NCBI RefSeq assembly: GCF_014863605.1
Contig: NZ_CP062252.1
Coordinates: 5,557,501 to 5,621,500 of the forward strand
Length of the DNA stretch: 64,000 bases
Direction: 5' to 3'
DNA from: Pseudomonas allokribbensis
Lineage (GTDB): Bacteria > Pseudomonadota > Gammaproteobacteria > Pseudomonadales > Pseudomonadaceae
The position numbers and the translations under genes were made by a program. How positions within the stretch are numbered: the first letter of the stretch is position 1; every line of letters begins with the position of its first letter. The notes under the pieces were generated by a model, which had not been told where the DNA came from, made no database searches, and saw only the letters and a program-made list of their open reading frames with translations. Below, piece by piece: positions 49,999 through 58,887 of this stretch.

Positions 49999-50406
49999 AT
50001 GACCCGCACTTCGAAAATTGGCAAAACCTCCCTTGGCCTGGTCGGTGCCGTACTGGCTGGCGGCCTGATGCTGTCCGGCTCGGTGTTCGCCGCACAACCG
50101 CTGGCCCAGGGCTACATGGTTGCCTCGGCTGAAACCTCGGTGAAAACCCCGGAAGGCAAATGCGGTGAAGGCAAATGCGGCGACGCGTCGATGGCCAAGA
50201 CCGACACCGATGGCGACGGCAAAGTCTCGCGCGCCGAGTTCCTGAAGGTTGCGCCGAAGTCCGACTTCGACAAGATCGACACCAACCATGACGGCTTCAT
50301 CGACGAGCAAGAGGCTTACAACAACGTCAAAGCCAACTTCGAAGCCAACGGCAAGAAAATGCCGAAAGGCCTGTTCGAACACCTGAAAGACCAGGACGGT
50401 GCCTGA
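49999..50406 (+). CDS. Secreted EF-hand protein with a tandem EGKCG motif
   Basis: A 135-residue protein; the start at 49999 has AAGGAG 8 bases upstream. A signal peptide covers about residues 1-32 (LSGSVFAAQ). Residues 52-61 read EGKCGEGKCG, the two-cysteine repeat typical of HvfA-like copper-related peptides modified by MNIO (DUF692) enzymes. Two EF-hand loops follow: D69-E80 (DTDGDGKVSRAE) and D94-E105 (DTNHDGFIDEQE). No MNIO or partner gene is next to it. It is followed by a terminator and a convergent chemoreceptor gene. EF-hand calcium binding is likely; a role for the cysteines is speculative. Confidence 0.85.
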   Translation: MTRTSKIGKTSLGLVGAVLAGGLMLSGSVFAAQPLAQGYMVASAETSVKTPEGKCGEGKCGDASMAKTDTDGDGKVSRAEFLKVAPKSDFDKIDTNHDGFIDEQEAYNNVKANFEANGKKMPKGLFEHLKDQDGA

Positions 50407-50428
50407 TTTTCATTCTGTCCCGACAAAA

Positions 50429-50468
50429 CAAAGCCGCGCTTTCTCTCACGAGGAGCGCGGCTTTTTTA
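50429..50468. terminator. Bidirectional terminator between the EF-hand and chemoreceptor genes
   Basis: AAGCCGCGCT (50431-50440) pairs with AGCGCGGCTT (50454-50463) and is followed by TTTTTT on the plus strand. A short A-rich stretch precedes it, serving the minus strand. Confidence 0.9.
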
Positions 50469-50480
50469 CGTCTGCCGGGA

Positions 50481-52106
50481 TTACAGCTGGAAGCGCCGCA
50501 CCATACCCTGCAATGCATTGGCCAGTTTCGATAGCTCATGACTGGAAGCGCTGGTTTGATCGGCGCCGGCCGCCGAACGCACCGACAAGTCACGGATGTT
50601 CACCAGGTTGCGATCCACTTCCCGTGCCACTTGCGCCTGCTCTTCGGCGGCGCTGGCGATCACCAGGTTGCGTTCGTGGATCTCATGCACCGACGCGGTG
50701 ATGGTTTGCAGCGCCTCACCGGCCCGCTCGGCCAGCACCAGCGTGGTGGACGCACGCGAGGCACTGGCCTGCATCGACTCCAGCGCCAGGCATGAACCGT
50801 TGCGCATGCCTTGCACCATCTGCTCGATTTCCTGAGTCGATTGCTGCGTGCGATAGGCCAGCGCGCGGACCTCGTCAGCAACCACCGCGAACCCGCGTCC
50901 GCTCTCCCCGGCCCGCGCCGCTTCGATGGCGGCGTTGAGCGCCAGCAGGTTGGTCTGCTCGGCGATCGCCCGGATCACGTCCAGCACCTTGCCGATGTCT
51001 TGAGATTGATTGGCCAGTGATTGCACCAACTCGCCGGTGTGTTGCACCTCACTGGCCAGCGCATTGATCGCGCTGGCGGTTTCACTGACCCGCTCTTGCC
51101 CCAGATGCGCCGATTCGCTGGACTGGCGTGTCGCGTCGGAGGTCGACACTGCATTGCGTGCGACCTCTTCGACCGCGGTGGTCATCTCATTGACGGCGGT
51201 GGCGGCCTGTTCGATTTCGTTGTTCTGTTGTTGCAGGCCTTGGGTGCTGTCGAGCGTGACGGCGTTGAGCTCGTCGGCGGCGGTCGCCAGTTGCGTGGCT
51301 GAACCGTTGATGCCTTGCAGGGTTTCACGCAGGTTTTGTTGCATGGTCGCCAGCGCCTTGAGCAAACGGCTGACCTCATCATTGCCATCGGTCTCGATCG
51401 GACGCGTCAGATCGCCTCTTGCGACGTTTTCCGCAGCATCCACAGCGGCGCTCAGGGGGCGAACGATGCTGCGCGTCAGCAGCATCGCCAGGGCCACGGT
51501 CGCCAATGCTGCCAGCGCGATGAACAGGCTGACGATGGTGCGTGAGGTTTCGTAGTGCGCGGCGGAGTTGCGGCTTTCGGCGGCGACCTGTTTGGCGAAC
51601 AGATCCGCCAGGTCATTGAGTTGTTTGCCGGAGCCATCGACCACGGTTTTCATGTCGACCAATAGCAGCTTGGTCAGCTCGTCACGCTTGCCTTGCTCGG
51701 CCAGTGCGAACGATTGAGCGATGCCGGCACGGTAGGCCGCGAAAGTTTTCTTGAACTGATCGTACAACTGCTGCCCTTCCGGGGTGGTGACCAGTCGGTC
51801 GTACGCGGCGATTTTCTCGCTCAGCTCCTTGTCGCGGGTGTCCATCTGGCTGCGGTAGGTGGCGACGTTGTTCGGGTCCTGATCCAGCGCCATGCGCAGG
51901 GAGATGGTGCGGATGCGCAGCATGATCTCGCGGATCTCGTCACCGCCACGAATGCTCGGCAGCCACTGATTCTCCACGGCGACCTCGCTCTCGCGGATGC
52001 TCGACATCTGCCCCAGGGCAAACACGCCGAGCAACGCCACCAGCACAGCGATCAGGGCAAAGCCCAGGGCGGCACGGGGAGCAATATTCAACTGACGAAG
52101 CAACAT
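50481..52106 (-). CDS. Methyl-accepting chemotaxis protein
   Basis: A 541-residue chemoreceptor. TM1 (about residues 8-32), a 4-helix-bundle periplasmic sensor (about 33-190, with [22 protein letters not shown]) and TM2 (about 191-213, [16 protein letters not shown]) are followed by a HAMP domain and the long signalling hairpin. The hairpin tip [19 protein letters not shown] is intact. The start at 52106 follows AAGGGCG; an in-frame ATG 12 codons upstream is less likely. No CheR-binding pentapeptide is seen at the C-terminus (MVRRFQL). The ligand is unknown. Confidence 0.93.
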   Translation of the reverse strand: MLLRQLNIAPRAALGFALIAVLVALLGVFALGQMSSIRESEVAVENQWLPSIRGGDEIREIMLRIRTISLRMALDQDPNNVATYRSQMDTRDKELSEKIAAYDRLVTTPEGQQLYDQFKKTFAAYRAGIAQSFALAEQGKRDELTKLLLVDMKTVVDGSGKQLNDLADLFAKQVAAESRNSAAHYETSRTIVSLFIALAALATVALAMLLTRSIVRPLSAAVDAAENVARGDLTRPIETDGNDEVSRLLKALATMQQNLRETLQGINGSATQLATAADELNAVTLDSTQGLQQQNNEIEQAATAVNEMTTAVEEVARNAVSTSDATRQSSESAHLGQERVSETASAINALASEVQHTGELVQSLANQSQDIGKVLDVIRAIAEQTNLLALNAAIEAARAGESGRGFAVVADEVRALAYRTQQSTQEIEQMVQGMRNGSCLALESMQASASRASTTLVLAERAGEALQTITASVHEIHERNLVIASAAEEQAQVAREVDRNLVNIRDLSVRSAAGADQTSASSHELSKLANALQGMVRRFQL

Positions 52107-52223
52107 GACGAACGCCCTTTTTCTTGTATTGGCCGGATTCAAGGGGCGATCGACGGCAGCCCCTTTTCGTTAGCGGGCTATCGGCAAGTTGTACGATGAC
52201 TTGAATGAAACATGTCTGGAGGG

Positions 52224-52261
52224 CAAAAAAAATCCCCGTATCTTTCGATACGAGGATTTTT
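52224..52261 (-). terminator. Terminator after the last tRNA-Pro
   Basis: On the minus strand AATCCTCGTATC, loop GAAA and GATACGGGGATT (one wobble) lead into a run of eight T (plus-strand A run 52225-52232). It lies 4 bases past the tRNA 3' end. Confidence 0.92.
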
Positions 52262-52265
52262 AATA

Positions 52266-52342
52266 TGGTCGGGGTAAGGGGATTCGAACTCCTGACATCC
52301 TGCTCCCAAAGCAGGCGCGCTACCGGACTGCGCTATACCCCG
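52266..52342 (-). tRNA. tRNA-Pro (anticodon TGG), copy 1
   Basis: 77 nt with encoded CCA. Acceptor CGGGGTA pairs with TACCCCG, the anticodon loop reads CTTTGGGAG (TGG), and GTTCGAATC forms the T-loop. It is identical to the copy at 52521. Unusually, a strong terminator lies immediately upstream. Confidence 0.97.
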
Positions 52343-52343
52343 G

Positions 52344-52375
52344 TAAAAAAAAGGCGACCTTTCAAAGATCGCCTT
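52344..52375 (-). terminator. Intrinsic terminator inside the tRNA cluster
   Basis: Minus strand AAGGCGATC (52367-52375), loop TTTGAAA, GGTCGCCTT (52351-52359, one wobble), then a T tract (plus A run 52345-52352). It ends 2 bases before the 5' end of tRNA-Pro copy 1. It would stop transcripts coming from tRNA-Asn/Pro/Lys. Confidence 0.88.
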
Positions 52376-52439
52376 CTTCGATCAGCGCTTTTGGCCTCTG
52401 ATCTTAAGATTCGATCCCAGCGTTAACTGGTTTCAAAAA

Positions 52440-52515
52440 TGGTGGGTCGTGTGGGATTCGAACCTACGACCAATTGGTTAAAAGCCAACTGCTCTACCAA
52501 CTGAGCTAACGACCC
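52440..52515 (-). tRNA. tRNA-Lys (anticodon TTT)
   Basis: 76 nt with encoded CCA. Acceptor GGGTCGT pairs with ACGACCC; the anticodon arm TTGGCTTTTAACCAA places TTT; the T-loop is GTTCGAATC. Third in transcription order. Confidence 0.97.
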
Positions 52516-52520
52516 AAAAA

Positions 52521-52597
52521 TGGTCGGGGTAAGGGGATTCGAACTCCTGACATCCTGCTCCCAAAGCAGGCGCGCTACCGGACTGCGCTATACCCCG
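52521..52597 (-). tRNA. tRNA-Pro (anticodon TGG), copy 2
   Basis: 77 nt, identical over its whole length to the copy at 52266. It lies 5 bases upstream of tRNA-Lys in transcription order, so processing must separate them. Confidence 0.97.
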
Positions 52598-52606
52598 GCT
52601 TGAAAT

Positions 52607-52682
52607 TGGCTCCGTGACCAGGACTCGAACCTGGGACCCAATGATTAACAGTCATTTGCTCTACCGACTGAGCTATCACGGA
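52607..52682 (-). tRNA. tRNA-Asn (anticodon GTT)
   Basis: 76 nt with encoded CCA. Acceptor TCCGTGA pairs with TCACGGA; anticodon arm ATGACTGTTAATCAT gives GTT; T-loop GTTCGAGTC. First tRNA of the cluster. Confidence 0.97.
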
Positions 52683-52768
52683 ACTACATATTTCAATTTA
52701 CTACGGTGAAACTTGCAGCTTCTCGACATCGTTTTCGCATCGCTGCGTTCGTGTGTCTGAGGCGCGCT

Positions 52769-52796
52769 ATTCTACAACCTAGAACACCTCTGTCAA
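52769..52796 (-). promoter_or_regulatory. Promoter of the tRNA cluster
   Basis: Minus strand TTGACA (52791-52796), 16-base spacer, TAGAAT (52769-52774), followed by the GC-rich discriminator AGCGCGCCTC. Such discriminators are typical of stable-RNA promoters under ppGpp/DksA control. It lies about 80 bases before tRNA-Asn. The stretch 52797-52926 beyond it holds nothing else I recognise. Confidence 0.8.
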
Positions 52797-52926
52797 CCCC
52801 CTAAATTGCTTTCAAGTTAATGATTTGCAACTTATTTCAGATTTCTGCCCAGTGAGCTGAAACCGTGTTGGTGACTGACTGCGGGGCGCACTTTACAAGC
52901 CTTTTCCTTTGAGTTCAACAGCCTAA

Positions 52927-52958
52927 CGAAAAAAAAGGCCTCGCAGTGCGAGGCCTTC
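52927..52958 (-). terminator. clpB terminator
   Basis: AAGGCCTCGCA (52935-52945), one-base centre, TGCGAGGCCTT (52947-52957): perfect 11-base arms, with an A run at 52929-52936 giving a T tract on the minus strand. It lies 23 bases after the clpB stop. Confidence 0.93.
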
Positions 52959-52980
52959 CTTACTTCACCACCTTCAGGTG

Positions 52981-55545
52981 TCAGTTGAACGTGATCTCGT
53001 CGTTCTCCACGACACCGGTCGCGGTCTCGCCCGGCAGGAAGCGTCCCGACAGGATCAACTGCGCCAGCGGGTTCTCGATCCAGCGCTGGATCGCCCGTTT
53101 CAGCGGCCGTGCGCCATAGACCGGGTCGTAGCCGACGGCAATCAGCTTGTCCATCGCCTCCGGGCTCAGTTCCAGCTTCAGCTCGCGCTCGGCCAGACGA
53201 CTGCGCAGACGACCCAGCTGGATCTCGGTAATGCCCGCGATCTGATCCCGCGCCAATGGCTCGAAGATCACCACTTCGTCGACCCGGTTGATGAACTCCG
53301 GACGGAAGTGGGTGGAAATCGCATCCATCACCGCTGCACGTTGCGCCTCACGGTCACCGACCAGTTCCTGGATCTGCATCGAACCGAGGTTGGAGGTCAT
53401 GACAATCACGGTATTGCGGAAATCCACCGTACGGCCGTGGCTGTCGGTCAGACGACCATCCTCCAGCACTTGCAGCAGGATGTTGAACACGTCCGGGTGC
53501 GCCTTCTCGACTTCGTCCAGCAGGATCACCGAGTAAGGCTTGCGCCGTACCGCTTCGGTCAGGTAACCGCCCTCTTCATAACCCACGTAGCCTGGTGGCG
53601 CACCGATCAGCCGCGCCACGGAATGTTTCTCCATGAACTCGGACATGTCGATCCGCACCATCGCCTCTTCAGTATCAAAGAGGAATTCGGCCAGCGCCTT
53701 GCACAGCTCGGTTTTACCGACACCGGTCGGGCCGAGGAACATGAACGAGCCGCTCGGACGATTCGGGTCGGACAACCCGGCACGGGAGCGCCGCACCGCA
53801 TTGGCCACTGCGACCACGGCTTCGTCCTGGCCGATCACACGCTGGTGCAACAGGCTTTCCATCTTCATCAGCTTGTCGCGCTCGCCTTCGAGCATTTTCG
53901 ACACGGGGATACCGGTCCACTTCGAGACGACTTCGGCGATTTCCTCTTCAGTCACCTTGCTGCGCAACAACTGGTTCTCGCTCTTGCCGTGCTGGTCGAC
54001 CATTTGCAGGCTGCGCTCCAGATCCGGGATCACCCCGTACTGCAACTCGGCCATGCGGTTCAGGTCGCCTTTGCGGCGCGCGGCTTCCAGCTCCTGACGG
54101 GACTGTTCGATCTTCTGCTGAATCTGCGCAGAACCCTGCACCTCGGCTTTTTCCGAGTTCCAGATTTCTTCCAGATCCGAATACTCACGCTCGTGGCGGA
54201 CGATTTCTTCCTGGAGTTTTTCCAGGCGCTTCATCGCTGCCTCGTCGCTTTCTTTCTTCAGTGCCTGGGATTCGACTTTCAGTTGAATCAGGCGACGCTC
54301 CAGACGATCCAGCACTTCCGGCTTGGAGTCGATCTCCATACGGATGCGGCTGGCCGCTTCGTCGATCAGGTCGATCGCCTTGTCCGGCAACTGCCGGTCA
54401 GTGATGTAACGATGGCTGAGCTTGGCCGCGGCGATGATCGCACCGTCGGTGATCGCGACCTTGTGGTGGACCTCGTAACGCTCCTTGAGGCCACGCAGGA
54501 TCGCGATGGTGTCTTCTTCACTCGGCTCGTCCACCAGCACTTTCTGGAAGCGCCGTTCGAGAGCCGCGTCCTTCTCTATATATTGGCGGTACTCGTTGAG
54601 CGTGGTCGCGCCGACGCAGTGCAGCTCGCCACGGGCCAAAGCCGGTTTGAGCATGTTGCCGGCGTCCATCGAGCCTTCGCCTTTACCGGCACCGACCATG
54701 GTGTGCAGTTCGTCGATAAACAGAATGATTTGCCCTTCCTGCTTCGACAGCTCGTTGAGCAGGGATTTCAGGCGCTCTTCAAACTCACCGCGATACTTGG
54801 CACCAGCAATCAGCGCACCCATATCGAGAGACAGCAGACGCTTGCCCTTGAGGCCATCCGGCACTTCGCCGTTGATGATGCGCAGGGCCAGACCTTCGGC
54901 AATCGCGGTTTTACCCACGCCCGGCTCACCGATCAGCACCGGGTTGTTCTTGGTGCGGCGTTGCAGAACCTGAATGGTGCGACGGATTTCGTCGTCACGG
55001 CCGATCACCGGATCGAGCTTGCCGTCTTCGGCGCGCTTGGTCAGGTCGACGGTGTACTTATCCAGTGCCTGACGCGATTCTTCGTGGTTGGCGTCATTGA
55101 CCGCTTCACCACCGCGCAGGTTGTTGATTGCGTTTTCCAGCGCCTTTTTGCTCACGCCCTGGCCGAGCAGCAACTTGCCGAGCTTGCTGTTCTCGTCCAT
55201 CGCGGCGAGCAGCACCAGCTCGCTGGAAATGAACTGGTCGCCCTTCTGCTGGGCCAGACGGTCGGCCTGGTTGAGCAGACGCGCCAGATCCTGCGACATG
55301 TTCACATCGCCGGTCGGGTTCTGGATTTTCGGTAATTGATCGAGCTCTTTGGTCAGCTCTTTGCGCAGGCTGTTGACGTCGAAGCCCACCTGCATCAACA
55401 GGGGTTTGATCGAACCACCCTGCTGTTCAAGCATGGCTTGCATCAAATGCGCCGGCTCGATGGCCGGATGATCGTGGCCGACAGCCAGGGATTGGGCATC
55501 GGACAACGCCAACTGTAATTTGCTGGTTAAACGGTCTATACGCAT
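52981..55545 (-). CDS. clpB: ATP-dependent disaggregase chaperone ClpB
   Basis: An 854-residue Hsp104-family unfoldase that rescues aggregated proteins with DnaK. Clp_N repeats (about 1-145) precede AAA-1 (Walker A GEPGVGKT), the long M-domain coiled coil (about 410-525) that binds DnaK, and AAA-2 (Walker A GPTGVGKT). Pore loops KYRGEFE and GYVGYEEGG are present. The ATG at 55545 has AAGGAAGGTGA upstream. An internal start that makes the short ClpB95 form is possible, but I did not identify it. It is preceded by a sigma-32 promoter. Confidence 0.98.
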   Translation of the reverse strand: MRIDRLTSKLQLALSDAQSLAVGHDHPAIEPAHLMQAMLEQQGGSIKPLLMQVGFDVNSLRKELTKELDQLPKIQNPTGDVNMSQDLARLLNQADRLAQQKGDQFISSELVLLAAMDENSKLGKLLLGQGVSKKALENAINNLRGGEAVNDANHEESRQALDKYTVDLTKRAEDGKLDPVIGRDDEIRRTIQVLQRRTKNNPVLIGEPGVGKTAIAEGLALRIINGEVPDGLKGKRLLSLDMGALIAGAKYRGEFEERLKSLLNELSKQEGQIILFIDELHTMVGAGKGEGSMDAGNMLKPALARGELHCVGATTLNEYRQYIEKDAALERRFQKVLVDEPSEEDTIAILRGLKERYEVHHKVAITDGAIIAAAKLSHRYITDRQLPDKAIDLIDEAASRIRMEIDSKPEVLDRLERRLIQLKVESQALKKESDEAAMKRLEKLQEEIVRHEREYSDLEEIWNSEKAEVQGSAQIQQKIEQSRQELEAARRKGDLNRMAELQYGVIPDLERSLQMVDQHGKSENQLLRSKVTEEEIAEVVSKWTGIPVSKMLEGERDKLMKMESLLHQRVIGQDEAVVAVANAVRRSRAGLSDPNRPSGSFMFLGPTGVGKTELCKALAEFLFDTEEAMVRIDMSEFMEKHSVARLIGAPPGYVGYEEGGYLTEAVRRKPYSVILLDEVEKAHPDVFNILLQVLEDGRLTDSHGRTVDFRNTVIVMTSNLGSMQIQELVGDREAQRAAVMDAISTHFRPEFINRVDEVVIFEPLARDQIAGITEIQLGRLRSRLAERELKLELSPEAMDKLIAVGYDPVYGARPLKRAIQRWIENPLAQLILSGRFLPGETATGVVENDEITFN

Positions 55546-55618
55546 GGGTCACCTTCCTTTTGAGCAGGCCGGACCTAAAAAACCATCCTGAATAAAGAAA
55601 CCTGCCAGATACCGCTAT

Positions 55619-55646
55619 AGATGCGGTCGATTCTGGAAGATTCAAG
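55619..55646 (-). promoter_or_regulatory. Sigma-32 (RpoH) heat-shock promoter of clpB
   Basis: Minus strand CTTGAA (55641-55646), 14 bases, CCGCATCT (55619-55626), close to the CTTGAA-N-CCCCATnT consensus. The predicted leader is about 65 bases. The site lies inside the 131-base gap between pgeF and clpB, so clpB can be heat induced independently. Confidence 0.83.
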
Positions 55647-55676
55647 CGTCAGGGAGTTGATACAGGTCAGACAAGC

Positions 55677-56399
55677 TTAGCGGGTGAGCCAGACTAGAGA
55701 AGCAAAGCGACCGGTGCGTGGCGCACGGCGGTAGGAAAAGAAGCGCGGATCGGTCACGGTACAGAAACCGCCACCATAAACAGCAGTGACACCCCGAACC
55801 GCCAGACGCAGTCGCGCCAGCTTATAGATGTCGGCCATGAACTTGCCGGCATTGTGGCTCGGGACAAAGGCTGTCGCGGCTTCGGGCAATTGATTGATGA
55901 AGACTTCCCGGACTTCCGGGCCGACTTCAAAGGCCTGCGGGCCGATGGCCGGGCCGAGCCAGACCAGAATGTCTTTCGGATCGACGGCCAGACTGTCGAG
56001 GGTGGCTTCCAGCACGCCGGCCGCCAGTCCACGCCAACCGGCATGAGCCGCTGCCACACGAGTACCGGCACGGTCGCAAAACAACGCTGGCAGGCAATCG
56101 GCGGTCATCGCTGAACAAGCAATACCGGGTGTTGCAGTCCAGCTGGCATCCGCCGTGGCCACCACGGACGGATCGGCATGTGCCACGGCAATCCCGTGCA
56201 CTTGCTGCAGCCAGGCAGGCTTTATAGAGAAGTGTTCGGTCAGACGCCGACGGTTTTCGGCGACGGCCTCAGGGCGGTCATCGACATGATCGCCCAGATT
56301 GAGGCTGTCGAACGGCGCCTCGCTGACGCCGCCCTCGCGGGTGGTGACACAGGCCTTGACGCTGGCCGGCGCGGGCCAGTCCGGCGTCAGCCAGTTCAT
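55677..56399 (-). CDS. pgeF: PgeF, peptidoglycan-editing/polyphenol-oxidase family protein
   Basis: A 240-residue YfiH/YlmD/LACC1-family protein. The zinc/copper-site residues are visible in QQVHGIAVAHAD (His), MTADCLPALFCD (Cys) and AAAHAGWRGLAAG (His). In E. coli it removes misincorporated L-serine from peptidoglycan precursors; family members were earlier named laccases, and purine-nucleoside activity has also been shown. The start at 56399 overlaps the rluD stop by 4 bases (ATGA), so it follows rluD in an operon. Confidence 0.93.
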   Translation of the reverse strand: MNWLTPDWPAPASVKACVTTREGGVSEAPFDSLNLGDHVDDRPEAVAENRRRLTEHFSIKPAWLQQVHGIAVAHADPSVVATADASWTATPGIACSAMTADCLPALFCDRAGTRVAAAHAGWRGLAAGVLEATLDSLAVDPKDILVWLGPAIGPQAFEVGPEVREVFINQLPEAATAFVPSHNAGKFMADIYKLARLRLAVRGVTAVYGGGFCTVTDPRFFSYRRAPRTGRFASLVWLTR

Positions 56400-57358
56400 C
56401 CGACGAATGCCTCGCGATCCTGCTTGAGCAGCGTCAGCAGCCAGACGAAGTCTTCCGGCAACGGCGATTCCCAGCTCATGCGCACACCGGTGGTCGGATG
56501 ATCCAGCTCCAGGAACCGTGCGTGCAGCGCCTGACGCGGGAAGTGCTTGAGCGATTCGACCATGGTCGGGTTCGCCGCCGGCGGAATGCGGAAACGACCG
56601 CCGTACGCCGGGTCGCCGACCAACGGGAAGTTGATGTGCGCCATGTGCACGCGGATCTGGTGGGTACGACCGGTTTCCAGCTTCACCCTTACGTGGGTGT
56701 GCGAACGGAAACGCTCCAGCACGCGATAGTGGCTGACGGCAGGCTTGCCACCTTCCATCACCGCCATGCGCTGGCGCTGCTGGCCGTGGCGACCGATCGG
56801 GGCGTTGATCTTGCCGCCGGCCGTCACCACGCCGATCACGATGCACTCGTAGATCCGGCTGACGCTGCGGCTTTGCAGCTGGGCGACCAGTTTGGTCTGC
56901 GCCTGAATGGTCTTGGCCACCACCATCAGACCGGTGGTGTCCTTGTCCAGGCGATGCACGATACCGGCGCGCGGGACATTGATAATGTCCGGCACGTGGT
57001 GCAGCAAGGCGTTGAGCAAGGTGCCATCGGCGTGACCGGCAGCCGGGTGCACCACCAGGCCCGCAGGCTTGTTGATCACCAGGATGTCGTCGTCTTCATA
57101 GACGATGTCGAGCTCGATGTCCTGAGCGACCCATTCACCCTGGGCCTCCTGCTCGGCGGTCAGCTCAAGAATGGCACCGCCATGAACGATGTCGCGCGGG
57201 CGGATGACCGCCCCGTCCACAGTCAGGCGACCTTCTTTGATCCAGGCGGAAAGGCGCGAGCGTGAGTGCTCTGCGAAGAGTTGGGCGGCGACTTGATCGA
57301 GGCGTTGGCCGCCCAATTCGGACGGCACCTCTGCGCGAAGTTCAATTTTATCGGACAT
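56396..57358 (-). CDS. rluD: 23S rRNA pseudouridine synthase RluD
   Basis: A 320-residue pseudouridine synthase modifying helix 69 of 23S rRNA. An S4-like RNA-binding domain (about 15-75: [27 protein letters not shown]) precedes the catalytic domain with the [10 protein letters not shown] motif (catalytic Asp near 138) and the [13 protein letters not shown] segment. The length and S4 domain fit RluD rather than RluA. It is divergent from bamD and followed by pgeF. Confidence 0.95.
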   Translation of the reverse strand: MSDKIELRAEVPSELGGQRLDQVAAQLFAEHSRSRLSAWIKEGRLTVDGAVIRPRDIVHGGAILELTAEQEAQGEWVAQDIELDIVYEDDDILVINKPAGLVVHPAAGHADGTLLNALLHHVPDIINVPRAGIVHRLDKDTTGLMVVAKTIQAQTKLVAQLQSRSVSRIYECIVIGVVTAGGKINAPIGRHGQQRQRMAVMEGGKPAVSHYRVLERFRSHTHVRVKLETGRTHQIRVHMAHINFPLVGDPAYGGRFRIPPAANPTMVESLKHFPRQALHARFLELDHPTTGVRMSWESPLPEDFVWLLTLLKQDREAFVG

Positions 57359-57510
57359 GCTCGGACTGGGCGTCGGCTACAGCCTTTGGTTTCGGCTGCG
57401 CGCTTGTGGTTAAATACGGCGTCTTTTGCCCCGGGGCTTTTCAACGGGGCGCTCATCATAACAGGACGGCCCCGCCCAAGACAGCGGCCGTCATAGGGAC
57501 GCAAGCCGCC

Positions 57511-58527
57511 ATGCAAGTGAAACACCTGCTGCTGATCGCCATCCTCGCATTGACCGCTGCTTGCTCATCGAAGGAAGTCGTAGACGAAAACCTGAGTGAA
57601 GCCGAGCTGTACCAGCAGGCTCAACAGGACCTGGACAACAACAGCTATACCAGCGCCACAGCCAAGCTGAAGGCTCTGGAATCGCGCTATCCGTTCGGTC
57701 GCTACGCGGATCAGGCGCAGCTGGAGCTGATCTACGCCAACTACAAGAACTCGGAGCCGGAAGCTGCAAAGTCCGCCGCCGAGCGCTTCATTCGTCTGCA
57801 CCCACAGCACCCGAACGTCGATTACGCCTACTACCTCAAGGGCCTGACCTCGTTCGACCAGGACGTCGGCCTGCTGGCGCGCTTCCTGCCGCTGGACATG
57901 ACCAAGCGTGACCCGGGCGCTGCCCGCGACTCCTACAACGAGTTCGCCCAGCTGACCAGCCGCTACCCGAACAGCCGCTACGCGCCGGACGCCAAGCAGC
58001 GCATGATCTACCTGCGCAACCTGCTGGCGGCCTACGAAATCCACGTGGCCGACTACTACCTGACCCGTCAGGCCTACGTCGCTGCCGCCAACCGTGGCCG
58101 TTATGTAGTGGAAAACTTCCAGGAAACCCCATCGGTCGGTGACGGCCTGGCGGTGATGACCGAAGCCTACCAGCGTCTGCACCTGGACGAACTGGCAGCC
58201 TCGAGCCTGGAAACCCTGAAGCTCAACTACCCGAACCACCCGAGCCTGAAAGACGGTCAGTTCGTACCGTCGGTCGCGGAAGCCGACAACCGTTCGTTCC
58301 TGAGCAAGGCAACTCTGGGCCTGATCGAATCCCGTCCACCGCTGCCGCCGGGAGAAACCCGCGCCAACCAGGACGTGCAGAAGCAGTTCCAGGACGCGAA
58401 AGACGCGATCCCGAACGAGCTCAAGCCTAAAGACGAAAACGGCGACGTGATCGAAGCGCCGGAACCGGAGTCCAGCAACAGCGACCGCTCCATTTTCAGC
58501 TACATGACCTTCGGTCTGTTCGACTGA
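57511..58527 (+). CDS. bamD: Outer-membrane assembly lipoprotein BamD
   Basis: A 338-residue essential component of the BAM complex that folds outer-membrane proteins. The start at 57511 gives a lipoprotein signal (lipobox LTAAC, Cys18). Five TPR-like repeats follow, beginning [33 protein letters not shown]. Compared with E. coli BamD (about 245 residues) the protein has a C-terminal extension of about 90 residues, rich in Pro/Glu/Asp (about 275-338), as in other pseudomonads. It is divergent from rluD and followed by a strong terminator. Confidence 0.96.
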   Translation: MQVKHLLLIAILALTAACSSKEVVDENLSEAELYQQAQQDLDNNSYTSATAKLKALESRYPFGRYADQAQLELIYANYKNSEPEAAKSAAERFIRLHPQHPNVDYAYYLKGLTSFDQDVGLLARFLPLDMTKRDPGAARDSYNEFAQLTSRYPNSRYAPDAKQRMIYLRNLLAAYEIHVADYYLTRQAYVAAANRGRYVVENFQETPSVGDGLAVMTEAYQRLHLDELAASSLETLKLNYPNHPSLKDGQFVPSVAEADNRSFLSKATLGLIESRPPLPPGETRANQDVQKQFQDAKDAIPNELKPKDENGDVIEAPEPESSNSDRSIFSYMTFGLFD

Positions 58528-58543
58528 TCACTTCGGTGATGCC

Positions 58544-58574
58544 AAAAAGGGAGATCTTCGGATCTCCCTTTTTT
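58544..58574 (+). terminator. bamD terminator
   Basis: AAAAAGGGAGATC (58544-58556), TTCG tetraloop, GATCTCCCTTTTTT (58561-58574). A perfect stem with T tract. Confidence 0.95.
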
Positions 58575-58653
58575 ATTGCCGCGTTTTATTGAGCTGTGCG
58601 CCTGCCGGGTCCTTGGCTAAACTGCCGGATCATCAGCCAAAAAGCCGCCCATC

Positions 58654-58887
58654 ATGCTTCGTTTACTGTTCTGGATCGCCCTGATCGCCGCCGCCGTATG
58701 GCTATGGCGCAAATTCAAGGCCCCTGCCGCGCCGACACAATCGCCTCGCGAACAGGATGCCGCGCCCATGGTGCGTTGCGCCCATTGCGGCGTGCACCTG
58801 CCACGCGACCGTGCGCTGAGCCTTCGACAACAGTGGTATTGCAGCCAGGCTCACCTCGAGCAAGGCCCCGGTTCCAGTGATCGCTGA
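58654..58887 (+). CDS. PP0621-family small membrane protein upstream of pilS
   Basis: A 77-residue protein: an N-terminal transmembrane helix (about 3-18), a linker, and a cytoplasmic zinc-finger-like segment with CAHC (about 42-45) and a later Cys in WYCSQAH. It overlaps the pilS start by 11 bases, suggesting co-translation. Homologues at this position are conserved in pseudomonads but uncharacterised. A link to pilus regulation is only positional. Confidence 0.8.
   Translation: MLRLLFWIALIAAAVWLWRKFKAPAAPTQSPREQDAAPMVRCAHCGVHLPRDRALSLRQQWYCSQAHLEQGPGSSDR

Noticed and set aside
52266..52597. Identical tRNA-Pro copies as attachment sites of an integrated element
   Set aside because: Only 178 bases lie between the copies, holding another tRNA and a terminator; there is no integrase or cargo.
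52978..55335. A 785-codon open frame antisense to clpB
   Set aside because: Same high-GC shadow effect; clpB has full family motifs and a matching promoter and terminator.
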